Source of the DNA: Elysia crispata
Lineage: Eukaryota; Mollusca; Gastropoda; Plakobranchidae
DNA: 64,000 nucleotides
Assembly (NCBI GenBank): GCA_033675545.1
Contig: JAWDGP010000881.1
Coordinates: 417,501 to 481,500 of the forward strand
Reading direction: 5' to 3'
In this document: one piece after another, positions 1 to 13,300 of the stretch
Position numbering within the stretch: the stretch's first letter is position 1
Layout of the letters: every line of letters starts with the position of its first letter
Notes under the pieces: model-generated
Databases searched by the model: none
The model's input: only the letters and a program-made list of their open reading frames with translations
Told to the model about the DNA's origin: nothing
Made by a program: the position numbers and the translations under genes

Positions 1-369
1 CGCAACAAAACCCTATCACTTTTTATCTAGTTTGAATCTCTCAGTAAAAAAAAAACGCAACAAAACCCTATCACTTTTTATCTAGTTTGAATCTCTCAGT
101 AAAAAAAAACGCAACAAAACCCTATCACTTTTTATCTAGTTTGAATCTCTCAGTAAAAAAAACCGCAACAAAACCCTATCACTTTTTATCTAGTTTGAAT
201 CTCTCAGTAAAAAAAAACGCAACAAAACCCTATCACTTTTTATCTAGTTTGAATCTCTCAGTAAAAAAAAACCGCAACAAAACCCTATCACTTTTTATCT
301 AGTTTGAATCTCTCAGTAAAAAAAACCGCAATAAAACCCTATCACTTTTTATCTAGTTTGAATCTCTCA
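1..369. repeat. 54-bp tandem repeat, about seven copies
   Basis: Seven near-identical units start at about 1, 56, 110, 165, 218, 273 and 327. Each has a core beginning cgcaacaaaaccctatcac and ending gaatctctcagt, followed by an A-run whose length varies and makes the unit 53 to 55 bp. The array continues to the left edge, so its true size is unknown. There are no unique spacers, so it is a satellite-type array and not a CRISPR. The small reading frame through it is an artefact of the repeat. Confidence 0.95.
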
Positions 370-631
370 TACCACAAAAGGTGAGCCAGCTTCATCCAAC
401 TCCCATAAATTATCATCGAGGTCACCACCTCCTGGCCATTGCGCTGACGCTTGAATCCTCCAACTAACCACTTATCCTCAACATCCTGTCCCAAACACAG
501 AAAAAGGATTGTCCTAAATAATGTGTGATCCCACCTTTACCCATTACCTGTGAACGCCTCTTTCGTTGTTATTATGTTTGACGAAGCCCCTTTAAAGACG
601 AAACGTTTTAATTATTAATTGTTTTGTTTCT

Positions 632-724
632 TTTTTTTTTTTTTTTTAATTTGTCCGTTAATTATTGTTGTGTGCCTATTCTTTTTAGCTTTGTATTTTT
701 ATAATTAAGAAACACACGCATCAA

Positions 725-756
<32 letters not shown>

Positions 757-769
757 CAGAGAGAGAGGG

Positions 770-855
<86 letters not shown>
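632..855. repeat. Simple-sequence cluster: poly-T, poly-A, (TA)n and (GA)n
   Basis: A T-run near 632-647 and an A-run near 723-741 are followed by a short TA run and then an almost pure GA dinucleotide array of about 95 bp (757-855). The GA tract lies about 400 bp upstream of the NDUFB10 start codon. The Ser/Leu-repeat frame on the minus strand is not a gene. Confidence 0.95.
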
Positions 856-858
<3 letters not shown>

Positions 859-1248
859 GCCTACATCAAGGAGGTACAAAATATTTTTTTTCTTTGGGGC
901 TACTGCTAATATTAGTACTAACAAACCTGCCCGAAAAATAACAAAATCGGTAACTTTGCTGGTGATAAGTAAGCAGTGTCTTTAACCCTCACTCCCAGAA
1001 TTATATCTAAGTACTCTCCCTTCAATTCACCTCTAAAGTGTACTTTCACTTCTTAGATGGCCTTCCGTTTGTTTCACTATTGACCTTGTACAAGCCTCTA
1101 CTTTGATGTTGTCTTTATCTAGAGCCTAAGGATTAATTTAGTCCTTAGGTATAGATATCTAGATCTAGATCAAGAATAAAAAATATAGATCCAGTAGATT
1201 CTAAAACAGATTTTTTGAGCGAATCATAGAGCTGGGAGCGAGAAAATC

Positions 1249-4200
1249 ATGGGAGGTGAAGATAGCGACCACAGCAAACCCGTCAAAAGTTCAATTACCG
1301 ACTTGAAAATCCAAAACATTGCTTATGGACTATTCAGAGCTGTGGACGGACCTGTGACGTATTTCAGAGGTATAAAATCCAGAATATTGACTCAAAATCT
1401 AAACGTATGTTTAAAAGATTATTTATGTCTAACAAGTTAAATCTATCAGCTCTAAGCACACATACTTGAAAACATTTTTTCAATTAATCAAACCTTGGTT
1501 TAGTTTTGAAATGCATTTATTAAGCCCCCCAATTATAACAAAAACAATTCTTAAAAATTCATAACATAATTTCAACATGAGACTGGTGTAAGAATGCAAG
1601 AATATCTAATCATACCTCATGATTCCAAAATTTATGAGAATAAATTATGTAAGAAGACGGCATACAAAATTTATGCAAGAAGAGATTTATGGTAACATTG
1701 CAGTTATCGGCCCACCTCACATCGGAGTTCACTATTGAATGTTTCCCAACGAAATCGAAACTTCTAAATTTAAAATGTTTATATCTTGAAAAGTATTTAT
1801 TTGCGACGAATAATTAACCTTCATACTGGTGTTCAGCATATCAAATTCATTAAGAAAAATACAAATTTAAAGCTTAGAGTGAGTTGGGCCGATATCTGCA
1901 ATAACACCAGATACATATGGCATACAGTTCAATGTATGTTTATCCTAATTGAGATGTAGATTTATAACTGTAAATTGATAAATGTAGCAGTTATGAAAAT
2001 GTTACATCAAGGCACTGTAAGCAGTAAAGGCTTTATAGTTCAAGTTTATTCTGAAAGTATTAAATGAGTAAATAAACTTGTTAAATGACCTCTTGTCATA
2101 TTGGTCTTCCCCTCCCCCATCCACATTTTAAAAGATATGACAATCATGGTTGTTTTGCGAGATGACATCAACTTGTAATGTAAAAAATAATGAATTTAAC
2201 TGAATTATTATGTTCTCGACTCATAAAAAAGTTCATTTATGTTGTAAACGTGTATAGGTATTTGTTCGCAGAAAAGTACCCACAACTAAAACACATTCAG
2301 ATCTGTGCAATAGAGGGGAATGCAATCTGCAACTGTGCTGAAGTTTGAAAAGCAAGTTTGGCCCATATGCTTAGGCTTAAAAATCACTCTAAGGGTCACA
2401 TTATAAAAGATTATGTACATCAAAGTTGATGAAGAAGATCAAGGCTAGTAAGAACTCTGCCTATTCGATGAATGGTCGACCTTGCCATCTCTTGTTTCCC
2501 TCTGAGACTTGACTCATTCTCTGTCTCTGTCACTCCCTCTCTCTTCCTTGTTCTCTGTGTGTGTAGTCTCCATCTCTTGCCTTCCTCCTCATCTATTTTC
2601 CACATCAAGTCTATAAAAGTTCAGTGAAACCTTCTATTCAAACTACTTGTAGACAGAAAATATAGTCTGACTGAACAATTTTGACATAAAACTTTTAAAA
2701 GCAGCTTAATACCAAAAAAAAATTTGTCATATTCAAAGTTTGAGTTATGAGGACTCCCCTGTTTGTCTTTTGCTTCAGAAATCAGCTAAATATAATGATA
2801 GTATATATATTAATTTTGAGAGCTCATTTTTAGTAAATGTGGAGATTTTAAATTACCTGTTAAGATTTCTACATCATGTAGTGATTTTTTTTATCTAAGG
2901 TGAAGGGGATTTTAGAGCTATTCAAGATTGAGGATTTAGGAAAAGTACAGTTTCAGGAATGAATATCTCTCTTGGCTTGCACCCATGTACATTTGTATAC
3001 GTTTCTTTTTAGCGTCATTATTGTTGATGTGCATTTCCGACCACAGAAAACATTGTTGAACCTCTTCAAAGAAGAAACACTAGTGAGAAATTCTACCATC
3101 GACAGTTTAAGCGAGTACCAACAATCGACCAGTGTGATTTTGAAGATCCGGTTTGCATCTATGAGGCAGACCAACAATTTTTCCGTGATAAGTAAGTTGC
3201 AGAAATGATTAATAAACCATGATCTTGCTTTTATTTCTTTTATTGTAACTAATCATAATCTGCATTGTGCTTTCATTAAATTCAATTTCTAATTTTAAAT
3301 CTACGGTACATTTTATTGTGCGCTATAATTCAAAAACATCATAATAGTGCTGTTAAATTATGCATAGAAAAAGAATTTTAAATTAAACATAGAAGAAGGC
3401 TATGAGACAGAAATATGGGCATTATATTTTTAACAACCTAATTAGAGTTTTTGTTTGATTCTAATAATTTGAAATTTCCTTTACTTAATTTTCTTCCTCA
3501 GACAAGTGGACAGTAACATTGTCAAGTTTTTGAGACAGAGGATGATAGAATGCATCACCTGGGAAGGACCAGATAGCAACTATAAGTGTCGTAAACTGCA
3601 AGAAGATTATGAGACAACTGCCACCAACTGGTTTATTAAATGTATGGATAGTGTAATTATATTAACTCTTAAATTGCTCAGATTAACAATTTGACCTCAA
3701 CTGGACCAGAAAAAAACAAACTAAAAAAATAACATAACTACTTTGGTTCATATTCAATTTAATAATTCAAGGCTTTACACATTGTTTATTAAATTTCAAT
3801 CTTGTGTCGAACACCATCTGTAATGACTATTATTTTAAAAAACAAGCACTGCAGGTCTCTGTCTGTTTCGATAAAATTTGCCAAAGGATGCTTTAGCTGT
3901 TGAACCTCAGTCTTAAGCTAAAAAAACTCCCCTCCCACTCCACCTCCTTTGCCAGTTTGGTTTATCCATTGCCTACATGTATTTTAAAGCCAGCTAGGTC
4001 TATGTATTTCTTAGACTTCAAAGAGGCCAATTCAAAAAAAAATTGCCCATCCCTTTTCCCAGCGGTGCAAGACTAGAAATTGTAGAATGAGGATATAAAA
4101 ATTAGCGAGGAGTAGAAAAGGAATAGCTCTTTCAAGGGGAAAATCTTCCATACGGTTTTAACTGATAAATAAAATTAAAGATGATTAAAAAATGTTAAAT

Positions 4201-4530
4201 TAAATTCTTAACTCTAAAATGAAAAAAAAGGATAGTCCAATACTTAGGGGTTTTTTTTAGTTGGTTTTTGATGCATGTTTATTTGAATCTGTGGTTTCTA
4301 TAGTGACCACAAAAAAAAAAAAATAAGGTAACCCAGTTTCTTTTCATGTTCTATTTCAATTTGCTCTCAAACTATGAGTACCATGCTGCTGTTTGTTCTT
4401 AAAACCTTTCAATTATTTTTAATTTTCAGATGGAGATATTCGTACCCACAAAGGTTCAATTGAAGCCTACATGAAACAGAAGCATCGCTTGATTTGGGAA
4501 AGGCAGCATCCTGACATTAAGTTGCATTGA
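1249..4530 (+). CDS. NDUFB10: NADH dehydrogenase [ubiquinone] 1 beta subcomplex subunit 10, complete, four exons
   Basis: This is an accessory subunit of the membrane arm of respiratory complex I, held on the intermembrane-space face. Exons are 1249-1369, 3047-3191, 3502-3641 and 4430-4530, all with GT/AG borders and matching phases, giving 168 residues (the human protein has 172). Exon 1 carries GPVTYFR, matching the family's RPVTLVR. Exon 2 carries KFYHRQFKRVP followed by a C-x6-C pair (Cys70, Cys77). Exon 3 carries a C-x11-C pair (Cys106, Cys118). Both pairs match the twin-cysteine pattern of the human protein, Cys71/78 and Cys107/119. There is no N-terminal presequence, as is usual for this subunit. 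A donor at 1405 would lengthen exon 1 but breaks the frame to exon 2, so the donor at 1370 is chosen. Intron 1 holds a MITE (1690-1909). Confidence 0.93.
1690..1909. mobile_element. MITE with about 30-bp terminal inverted repeats (copy 1)
   Basis: The left end reads tggtaacattgcag then tatcggccca. The right end is its inverted complement, tgggccgatatctgcaataacacca. The element is 220 bp with no coding capacity and lies inside NDUFB10 intron 1. Its flanks (gattta and gataca) agree at four of six positions, as expected for an aged 6-bp target duplication. A second copy at 57261-57502 shares the ends and most of the interior, including a ttcagcatatcaaattca stretch. Confidence 0.85.
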
Positions 4531-4692
4531 AAATAAATCATATGTAACTTAACACTATTCTCAAAAGTTTGTGACTGCATAGTTGTGAGAATGGTTGGAA
4601 TTTCTATAAAAAAGTAATATATATGCTAGTTTGATACTTGCTGTTCTGCAATTATGAACAAATGCTGGTTTGCAAAAATGTTTCTTTTCCTT

Positions 4693-4698
4693 AATAAA
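4693..4698 (+). terminator. Candidate polyadenylation signal of NDUFB10
   Basis: AATAAA lies about 165 bases after the NDUFB10 stop. A second AATAAA at 4532-4537 follows the stop almost immediately and is probably too close to be used alone. This is a motif match only. Confidence 0.45.
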
Positions 4699-4739
4699 TT
4701 AGTGTGAAATTTCTGCCTGGAAGTTATACTGTACTTTTC

Positions 4740-7680
4740 TTTAGGTCCAATGTTAGACCTGTGCATGTTCACTAATGTCATGTGGAACTCATTGTTATTC
4801 TTCACTGATGCTGTAGCTATTGAAGCATTGATATAAAGGTAGTTTACAAACAGTCACAAAGTGTTTTCACTGCATATTGTGTTTTGTCAAAATGTGTTGA
4901 CAATGCAGTTTCTGTTCTGTTTATAGGATTAACTCAATGTAGATAGGATCCTCACTTTGAAAAAGTTTACATGCTCTGAAGACTGGAGGAGTTTTAAAAA
5001 AAATCATAGCTCTAGTGTGAACAAGCCTATATCAAATACATTATACATCAAAGAAACGTATAAAAATAGGATTAAAGTATTCTTTTTTCTTTCAGCAAAC
5101 AATTACAGTTGATATTTATTCTAGGATATTTAAAAAAAAAAAAATTAAAATTGTTTGGTAAAAATCCTTTGTAGACCTAGACTATTATCATAATTATTTA
5201 TAGCCTTGGCGAAATAAAGTGGTGAACCATAAATTGAGACTGACATAATGAGAAGGAAGAGAAATTCAGGTGAAGGATAATGGCCAAAGATTAGGACAAA
5301 GTGATTTCCCACAAGTTGTTTCAGAGATATTACACATTCAATGAATTGTTCAGCATTTTGCACAGGGCACACAAGTGGCCTTGGCTGTGAGGATAACCTG
5401 CCTTCTTCGATGCGTATGATACATGTACATAAATAGGCTTTGAGTTTCGCAGATGGATGCTGTGATGCTCATTAAGATCTCACTGCAAGCCTCTTTGAAA
5501 GGTCATTCTTTTCTAAACACCCCATCTCAGTAACTCATGAGGCTTTACATCTTTGTTAAGAATAAAAAAATCGATCAATGAAAAGTTGTTGAGCTACTGG
5601 GAAGAGATCCAGAGCCCATGAGTTGTGATGAGCATACTGCTATAAGCATGTCTGTGGGTACCATGTTACAAGACGGTTCATGATACCAAGGGAACGTGTG
5701 GTTGTTACCTCAACAAAAGAGCAAACAAAAAAACTGGACAGCTGTGATTTTACCCGATGGCCCTTTTCTCCCCCCTTACTTGTCCCAACTCTAACCCACA
5801 TTTCAATCTAAAATCAGAGTCCTGACAAGGGTAAGAGTGACAATTGCCACACAGATTTTCTTAACTGATGTAGAATGCAGCTAGTGTTGGTGTTGGATGT
5901 GAAGTTAAGTAACATGATAGGATGAATTTTGTAAAAGCATTTGACCAAACCAATCTAGATACAGTTCAATCACAGACTCATGTTACTATGAAGCTGAGTA
6001 AGAAACAGGCCATACTGAGATGCAAACAAAGGCATAAATTGAGAGCGTGAAGTGTGTCTAAAATACAGTCATCAGTCTTCTGCCTTTGTTGCTCGTGATT
6101 TTTTACGTGCTGTCACAGTGTGTCCAATGTTAGAAAACCTTAGTCTGTTATTCAGATTGTTAAATGCAAGTTTTGTACTTGATGTTTGAGAATATGATTA
6201 GGTTAAGCACCTGATAAGTCTAGAAGGCAGATTTTGTCTGTTTGGACTGATTCCCTTCTTTCTTTTTTCTTTTTTTTCTATCTCACTGTATCATTCCTCC
6301 TTAATCTCTTTGCTTTGTTATAAAACAACTGCCCCTTTTAGCTGTAACTTGTGTCTGTACAACTACAAAGTTTTTTTGAACAAAAGGTTTCCACTCTGAC
6401 TCTTGAGGTTTTAGCCCAAATGATAGAAAGAACAAGACTCAAAAGTTTGCTTGCTCAAAATAAGAATTTATCTGCTTCCACTTAACCCTCACCTTCTCCC
6501 CCACTAAATTAATTACGTCGGCCTTCTATTTATTGCAAATCCAATTTTTCATCAAGGGAGACGCTAATACACATGTATTGTAAACTGAAAATAAACCTCT
6601 CTGAAAACTTATTTTTCTTGAAGTCTATATCTCTATCACTCTCACTTTCTTTAACTCATTTAAACTATGAAGCATGCATTAATAAACACGTGTCAAGATA
6701 CTTATAATTTATTTAAAAGTCTATCTAGGTGCTTTGTTGTAAACAACAGTGCGCACAGTACAAACACATATGTATTCTACTCCACCACATGCCCAGTCCA
6801 GAATCTAACTCAGTAACTGGCTGCCGCAGCAGTTCAGTTTTCTTCCTTATCTGCAGGTAAATATGAAACCGGCTTCAAGATAAAATAGTGAATATGAATA
6901 TCTCATTTGTATCACATGGGCGTATGTTAATTGTTATCTTATTAGAAATATTACATTTATTACTGGGAAAGTCTAAATTTTATTTTCATCCTTTAGACTA
7001 AATTAGAGCAGCACCTCTGTTAGATAATGCTACTTTTTTTTCCTGACAGAGATATAAAGTGAAAGTCTTCTTTCTTTCCTAATTCATGTTAAGCAAAGTG
7101 CTTTGTCACAACTATCTCATGGATGGAGAAAAGAAATGAATTAACTGTAGTGGCTTGGTTTTTTGTTCCTGCTGCGCATATGCTGTTCTGTGAATGGTTT
7201 TCATTTTATCTTCACATTTTATATTGGTTTCTTAGGAATATTAAAATAGTACATATATATATATTTCTGTGTGTGTATACCGGTATATATATATATATAT
7301 GCACACACACACTGCATAGATGGAGAATAATTGCTGAAATAAATCAACCCCTTCACTTAGCTTTATCAGTCAGTCTCACCATTGTATTTCTCTGGCCTTA
7401 TAATTGTAAAAAAAATTTGAAATTTGTATTGATGAAGTACAGAACTAGATGGCCACAAACAAGCTTCAATTGAATACTGATTGAAGTAAAACAGAGTGTC
7501 TACTATTTGATGTCAGAAATGAACTGAAAGACAGGGATAAGTACATATATTAATTGTTATACATGTATATAATACATACGTATTGGATACAATGGATTCA
7601 CAATGTAACCACCTTTGTAAGCTGGTGTATGTTGAATTACAGTGAAAAGACACCATAATAACATTTACGATTGAAACAAA
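4740..7680. other. Intergenic DNA, no gene recognised
   Basis: AT-rich unique sequence. The open frames here (for example 5145-5372 and 7123-7473) have no start context, no homology I recognise and no splice-linked partners. A short TA/CA microsatellite sits at about 7250-7310. Confidence 0.6.
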
Positions 7681-7689
7681 AAAAAAATG

Positions 7690-8305
7690 ACCCTTGCATC
7701 AGCTTTTATTCGTTCACGGCTGGAATATTGTAATTCTTTACATTTGAGCCTCTCTCAGAAAAGCCTGGAATAGGTTACAAAGATGCCAAAATAGTGAAGC
7801 TAGGAATGTAACAGGCAAAAGAAAGTAGGATCATGCAACATGTCTCCTTAAACATCTACCCTTAATTATTACCAGTAAAACCTTGCATTAAGTATATGAC
7901 TTCAATTCTCTGTTTCAAATGCCTTACTGGCTCCTGGAAATTTGTGAAATCTTGTCCCTCCTCACCTATCATCATGGTCCCTTGGTTTGAGTGGGGGAAA
8001 AACTTCTGAATGAAAAAGCGTAGAATTAAAATGTATGGCAATAGAACTTTCAGTGTTACTGCACCAAAAATTTGTAACAGTCTCCCAGTGCATGCAAGAG
8101 ACACAAATTCAAAAGCAACTGTTTCACCAGCTAACTCAGTTAAATATAAAACCATGTTCTTGTATGTATCCTTTTGTATGTTAATGTTATTACATGTATA
8201 ATTTTTCAATGTTGCGTTTTTTGTGAATGAGATTTTAAACTAAAAGCGCCCTGAGTTGAGTTTTTTGGGGAGGGCACTCTAGTAAACATTTGCATTATTA
8301 TTAAG
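7690..8305 (+). mobile_element. LINE 3' end, L2/CR1-like, degenerate
   Basis: Broken-frame translation gives the C-terminal tail of a LINE reverse transcriptase. First comes ASAFIRSRLEYCNSLHLSLS, matching the family's hAFvsSRLDYCNSLL. Further on is TYGNRTFSV-like KMYGNRTFSVTAPKICNSLP, matching the TYGdRaFsvaAPklWNsLP signature. The 3' tail has agcgccctgag and ends in attattattaag, the terminal short repeat typical of L2/CR1-type LINEs. It is 5'-truncated and interrupted by several frameshifts and stops. The longest clean piece is 8010-8201. Confidence 0.8.
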
Positions 8306-8729
8306 GATTACATAACATATTTATTCTTTCCAAAGCATTGCTAAGGAAAAGAATAACATACAACTTTAAATAATTTCTTATATTTTTTAGCTTTGTCACC
8401 TTGTGTACTTGTTTTGTGAATTTTTATAAAAAAAAAAATCAAAGAGCTGCCTAAGGTTTTTTTGATCGTTAAATATGAGGGAAAAAAACAACTCAGACAA
8501 TGAGAGTCTCGCTTATGCTTGTTTAGTGTGCATTCACATCAAAAACCTTGTCTATAACATTGATGATTGGCACTTAGAGACATAATAAATGCAAGTTAAG
8601 CCATCAACAGTCTATGTGGGACTCCCAGGTTGAAGAAAACTAAATTTTCACTAATCCAAGCACTGAAATTAGAGTTTGATTTTTATCAAAATTGATTTTA
8701 TTTGAACCATTTCTTAAAGCATTGTACTA

Positions 8730-9726
8730 CAGTAGTCTCTGGATAAACGCACGGTCCTCGGGAGGCTTCAAAAGCGTGCGTTTAGGAGATGTATGTCTTT
8801 ATAAAAAGTAATGAAAAAATTTTGGTTACTTCCCTTATTGCACTGCAAAATGCAGAGTTATTTCCCTTGATTTACACACATTTGGCGTGAAACTGAAAGG
8901 GAAGTTATTAAACCTTTGAGTTCAGCTCCGTTTTGGGTTCTTTATTTTTATTTTTTGTTTTTTATTCTTTGGTTTAATTAAACAACATTGAAATAACGAA
9001 ATTCATAAGAGGGAACAACATTGACCATTGAAGTTTCATGAACAAAATGTCTAGAATCTTAAGTTTGTTTCCAACATTAATGTCTTGTGAGTAGACATTA
9101 GGTATCGTATCGAGTATGTTGATGAAAATAAGAGACTAGACTCTGAGAGTGAAGACTGCACAACGCTACTGACGGATGAAATCGCAATGAGTGAATGACC
9201 AATCTTGACTACGACTAGACTTGTTTTACACTGACAGTGATACACCACGCAAACCTCAGACAACCGTGCAACACAAAACGCGAGGGAGGAGGGGAGAGGA
9301 TACTAGCCGTAATGGATAGATCTGACCAGGCAGACACAAAGCAGCAAAAATTGATCACCTTGCCTGTGCTCCACTCCAACCCTTCCAAGCTTGCGGCCGA
9401 TCCCACGGCCCAGGTAGAGGACATTGTGTGTTTAGATCTATACGACGATACTGATGTACAGCCTTTGTCCTCTACCCCTTCCCTTTCGTGTACCTGTATG
9501 ATGTGGTAGCTCAGTTTCCTGGCTGCCATGTGCCGTAATAGTGTGGATATTTCATCCACGTTACTACCGGGTACAGTAAGCAATGCCGATTTAATAATTT
9601 CAAAGCGTGCGTTTAGGCGATGTACCAGTAGCGTGCGTTTAAAGTATACTTATTACATAGTAAAAAATTGGTCAGACCGCCTCAGCGTGTATTTAACCGA
9701 TGCGTGTTTTTATCCAGAGACTACTG
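8730..9726. mobile_element. Non-autonomous pogo/Tigger-like DNA transposon with TA target duplication
   Basis: The ends are perfect inverted repeats, cagtagtctctggat on the left and atccagagactactg on the right. They are flanked by TA at 8728-8729 and 9727-9728. A subterminal motif, gcgtgcgtttagg, appears near both ends (about 8775 and 9605) and again in part at about 9630, in the manner of transposase-binding sites. The 997-bp interior has frames on both strands (9237-9509 and 9215-9583) but no recognisable transposase. The CAGT terminus and TA duplication fit the Tc1/mariner-pogo group; the subfamily is an inference. Confidence 0.85.
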
Positions 9727-10383
9727 TACTACTAACAAAAAAATTATATAAATTATATATATATATATTTTACAGGGGTACTTGTGTAAATTTGAAATAT
9801 TGTAATAAAATCTATCTTATTACCTTTCTAGAGATGGTTTTTAAATTGGATCTCAAACTCTTAATTGCATAAAAAAAAAAAAAAAAGCTGCATACAATAT
9901 TCAGTATCGGCAATTCCATACTGGCCAAATTGACCAGCAATTTCCTGCTTTCAAAAGCATTTGAGTTTTTTTGTGAACAATTTATATTAAAGGAAATAAC
10001 AATCCCCTTGTAAAATCAGATTCAAATTGTTTTGCTGCTTTGTCTTGGAACTTTGAACTTGAAGTTGTGTTTTGACACAAGGTTAGTGTGATGGAAAGTT
10101 ACCAGTAACAAGGAGAGCAAGACTTTTATCACTCTGATTTGTTTTAAAAAGTAATAATGAGAAACAGAAATGACAGTCTAGTCTAAAGAGATAGTTTTGC
10201 CTGTTTTTTTGAATTATTGGTCTACAAATCATCTGTAAGGATGTAGTCGGGAAAAAAAGTAAACAATTACAAATACCTAAATGAAAAAACTCATCAACTG
10301 ATACTACAAAGACCACAACACATTACCATAAAACAGTGTTAGAAATTGGCTGTACTAGTAAAATAAAGTTTATTTTATTTAGG

Positions 10384-13300
10384 TCAGAACGAAATCACTT
10401 CTATGCAATAGTCTCCCATTTTCTTGTTGCTCCTTTGCTGCTCCTCAAACTGCCGACTCACTTCAGCAAGAGTACCGAGCAGGGTTTTGCTCTCCGACTG
10501 CCACTGGGTCTGGGGAAACAAAATGCAGATAGCAAAGGATGTCCTATAAAAACCGTTAAGATTTCTGTCCCATGATTAATTCTTCATCTAAGAAGTAAGA
10601 AATCAATAAAAAAAAAGTGTTGTCAAAATTTAAGCAAGAACCACTGGATAATACATATCTCTTCCTGGTTTAATGCTTAAAATGTTCATCCCTATGACAG
10701 TTTCTCAAAAAGCTTAACCGGACATCTTTTAATATGAACCTTAATAATATCAGGTAAAGCTTTTTGAAAAATATTCCCCGTAATGAAAAAGAAACTTTCT
10801 TCCAACAACACATAAATGTGTTTATTGTTAGAAACTTAAGAGATGTATTGCAAAATAATAATGTGTAAATATGGTACAGACTTGGCACAAGGCGTAAAAG
10901 TTTTCAGATTTACTCAGTCACATTTCTAATTCTATTTTCTTGAAAGATACATGAACCATTCCTAAAAATCAGATTAAAATTTTTAAAGTCACTCTTCATT
11001 AAAGATACTTCTGCGAAGTTCACAGCAAAAATAATAAAACCATTGATTGCTGCATAAGCATTCTTGAAAATCAGCGTATCTAATTTTCTCAACACATTTT
11101 CTATTCTAGACAAAGTACCTGGCTATCATAAATTCAAACTCAAATGCCACTCAGGAATTAACCATATAGGAATTCACATAATTACTTTCACAAGCACACA
11201 AATACAAATGAGATGTCAAACATGACGTTGATAATTAATGTGTTTTTAAAATCTCCCTATCAATATTATCAAAAAAATGTTTTGGTATATCTTTCCCTGC
11301 CCAAAACAGCCTTCCCGATTTCTTTCTCTTATGACTGGGCTCTAAAAAAGTATGGTATAGCAAGCATTTTCACTAATATCAGCTTGATGCAAATCTTTCC
11401 AGTGATGAAGCTCTGAGAGTACATTTGCTTTCCCTGACTGAGGGGGCTTTTTTCAGTCACTAAACATTTCCTAAACCTGAAAATTTTAAAGCAAGAGCTT
11501 CAGGTCCACGAGTTGAAGCCTTAACTTGGCATTATTTTCCAGTGCACCCAGATCCATAATTCCACGATTCCTAAAAATATCTTCTCAAGAAAAGAGAATT
11601 TTAAATGATAAAATAATAGCAAATATTACAGCCAAAAGATTTTGATTGATTTTCAAAGTAAATTAGAAAGAGAAAGCCAACAGACAGTCCAGTCCACATA
11701 TAACAGCTAGTGCTATAACGGCACCCCTTGGTATAACAGCACTTTTTGCTCACCCCTTTTTTTCTCCTATTAAACAAAAGTAAAAGTTAACTTATAAAAA
11801 TGCAAAGGCACCCACAATCTTAATTTCTGTTATAGCAGCACAGTAGGTAGGCGGAGCTGTTAACACATAGTGACCAGTTAAAAATTGTTAGTCCTATACT
11901 CAGCAGCCAATCAAAATGCCTCTCAGCAAAGAGCTGTGCGCGGTCATCCCATTGACATCACTCCCCTCCTCTTCCTCCATCCCTCTTGCTTTCCTATCAT
12001 TATACAGTCTGCAGTATCTACGCGCCTTCCTCTGAATCAGTACATGATTACAAGCTTGTGATACTGACAGGGATGGGCCTACCATTAGAACTGCCCCCAC
12101 CCCAGTTCCCACTTCATGCCTTGCATGATGTGTCAGCCTGTAGATTTATGAAAGAGCGATCTGGACAAGATCTACACTAGCATGCCTGTTTATGACTCAG
12201 TCTATCATAATCTCTAGATTCCTTGTTTCATTGCCTTGACGCACATACATAGAATTGTATACACATGGCACTGAGCGGCTCTATTTCAGGAGAAGGATGT
12301 AAGACCTACGGTTAGTTGCATATTGACTAACAGATCCTGGCAAGGAAAGCATGAGTTTAATGTGTTGCTTAAGTAATAATAATAAAAAAAGCACTTAAAT
12401 CGCGACAGGGAGAGATAGTACCTTTTCATGGGGGGGGGGGGAATGTATGGCCTGAAGTTATTGGTTCTCCTCTGTTCTTGTAAAATTAGTTTTAAAAAAT
12501 TGAAAATGTACAGCTTTGCTTGACTAGTGCAAGTCACACCCGATAGCCATCTAATCAAGGGAAGCAGCCTGTGTTAATGTTTGAATTTTCTGAGTCAGCC
12601 CTATTTCTGAAATTTTATTTTTCTTCACAAATCAGATGCTTTAAATGATCTCTGCTATAACAGCAACACGAAAAAAGTCCTGCTTATGCCATTTTATCAG
12701 AGGTTTACTGTAATTTCAATTCATTTGAAAATTATTTAATTGCTTTAAAAGAATATTTGATTTTTACTTCTTCAGTGGTGTCACACAAATGTTTCAACTT
12801 ACAATACTGCCAAACTCGTGAGCAGAGCAAAAGTCATATTATAACTCTAGGATACACTTACCATTAAAGTTACCTGATCTTGTAAAGAGCTTATAATATC
12901 TTTGGCATCTTCTGCGAGTTTCAGCTGTTGGAAATGGCTGTCCACAAGGGCATTCAACCAGTCAATTACCTACAATATAATTGAAATAAGTTTTGAAAGT
13001 TTAAAATAAAAAAAAATAAATTTGTAAGTTTGGATAGCCTATATAGTATATAGTCTTTTATTTGGGCACATTCTAAACTTTTCAAATAAACAACAAGAGT
13101 TCATTTCCAAAATTTCAGAACCGGGAGAAAGGAGCGATTGCTGTATAACAGAAAAAGCTCAAGCAAGGAGTCTGCTCTTGACAATATGGAGAAATTTTCA
13201 TACAACTACAATACATTGCATCCAGAAAGAAAATAAAGCTTAAATACAAAATTTCATGTGTGAGTTTTATTAAATTTTTCTCTATTCAATCAAATTAGAG

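Noticed and set aside
1-369. Repeat array as a CRISPR
   Set aside because: Units are contiguous with no unique spacers, and the window is clearly animal DNA.
721-924. Ser/Leu-repeat protein on the minus strand
   Set aside because: It is the translation of the GA microsatellite.
2972-3208. 78-codon + strand frame at NDUFB10 exon 2
   Set aside because: It is a different frame from the true exon; splice phase and family similarity support the other frame.
9215-9583. Opposing open frames inside the pogo-like element as a transposase
   Set aside because: No DDE/DDD or HTH motif is visible, and frames on both strands are equally open.
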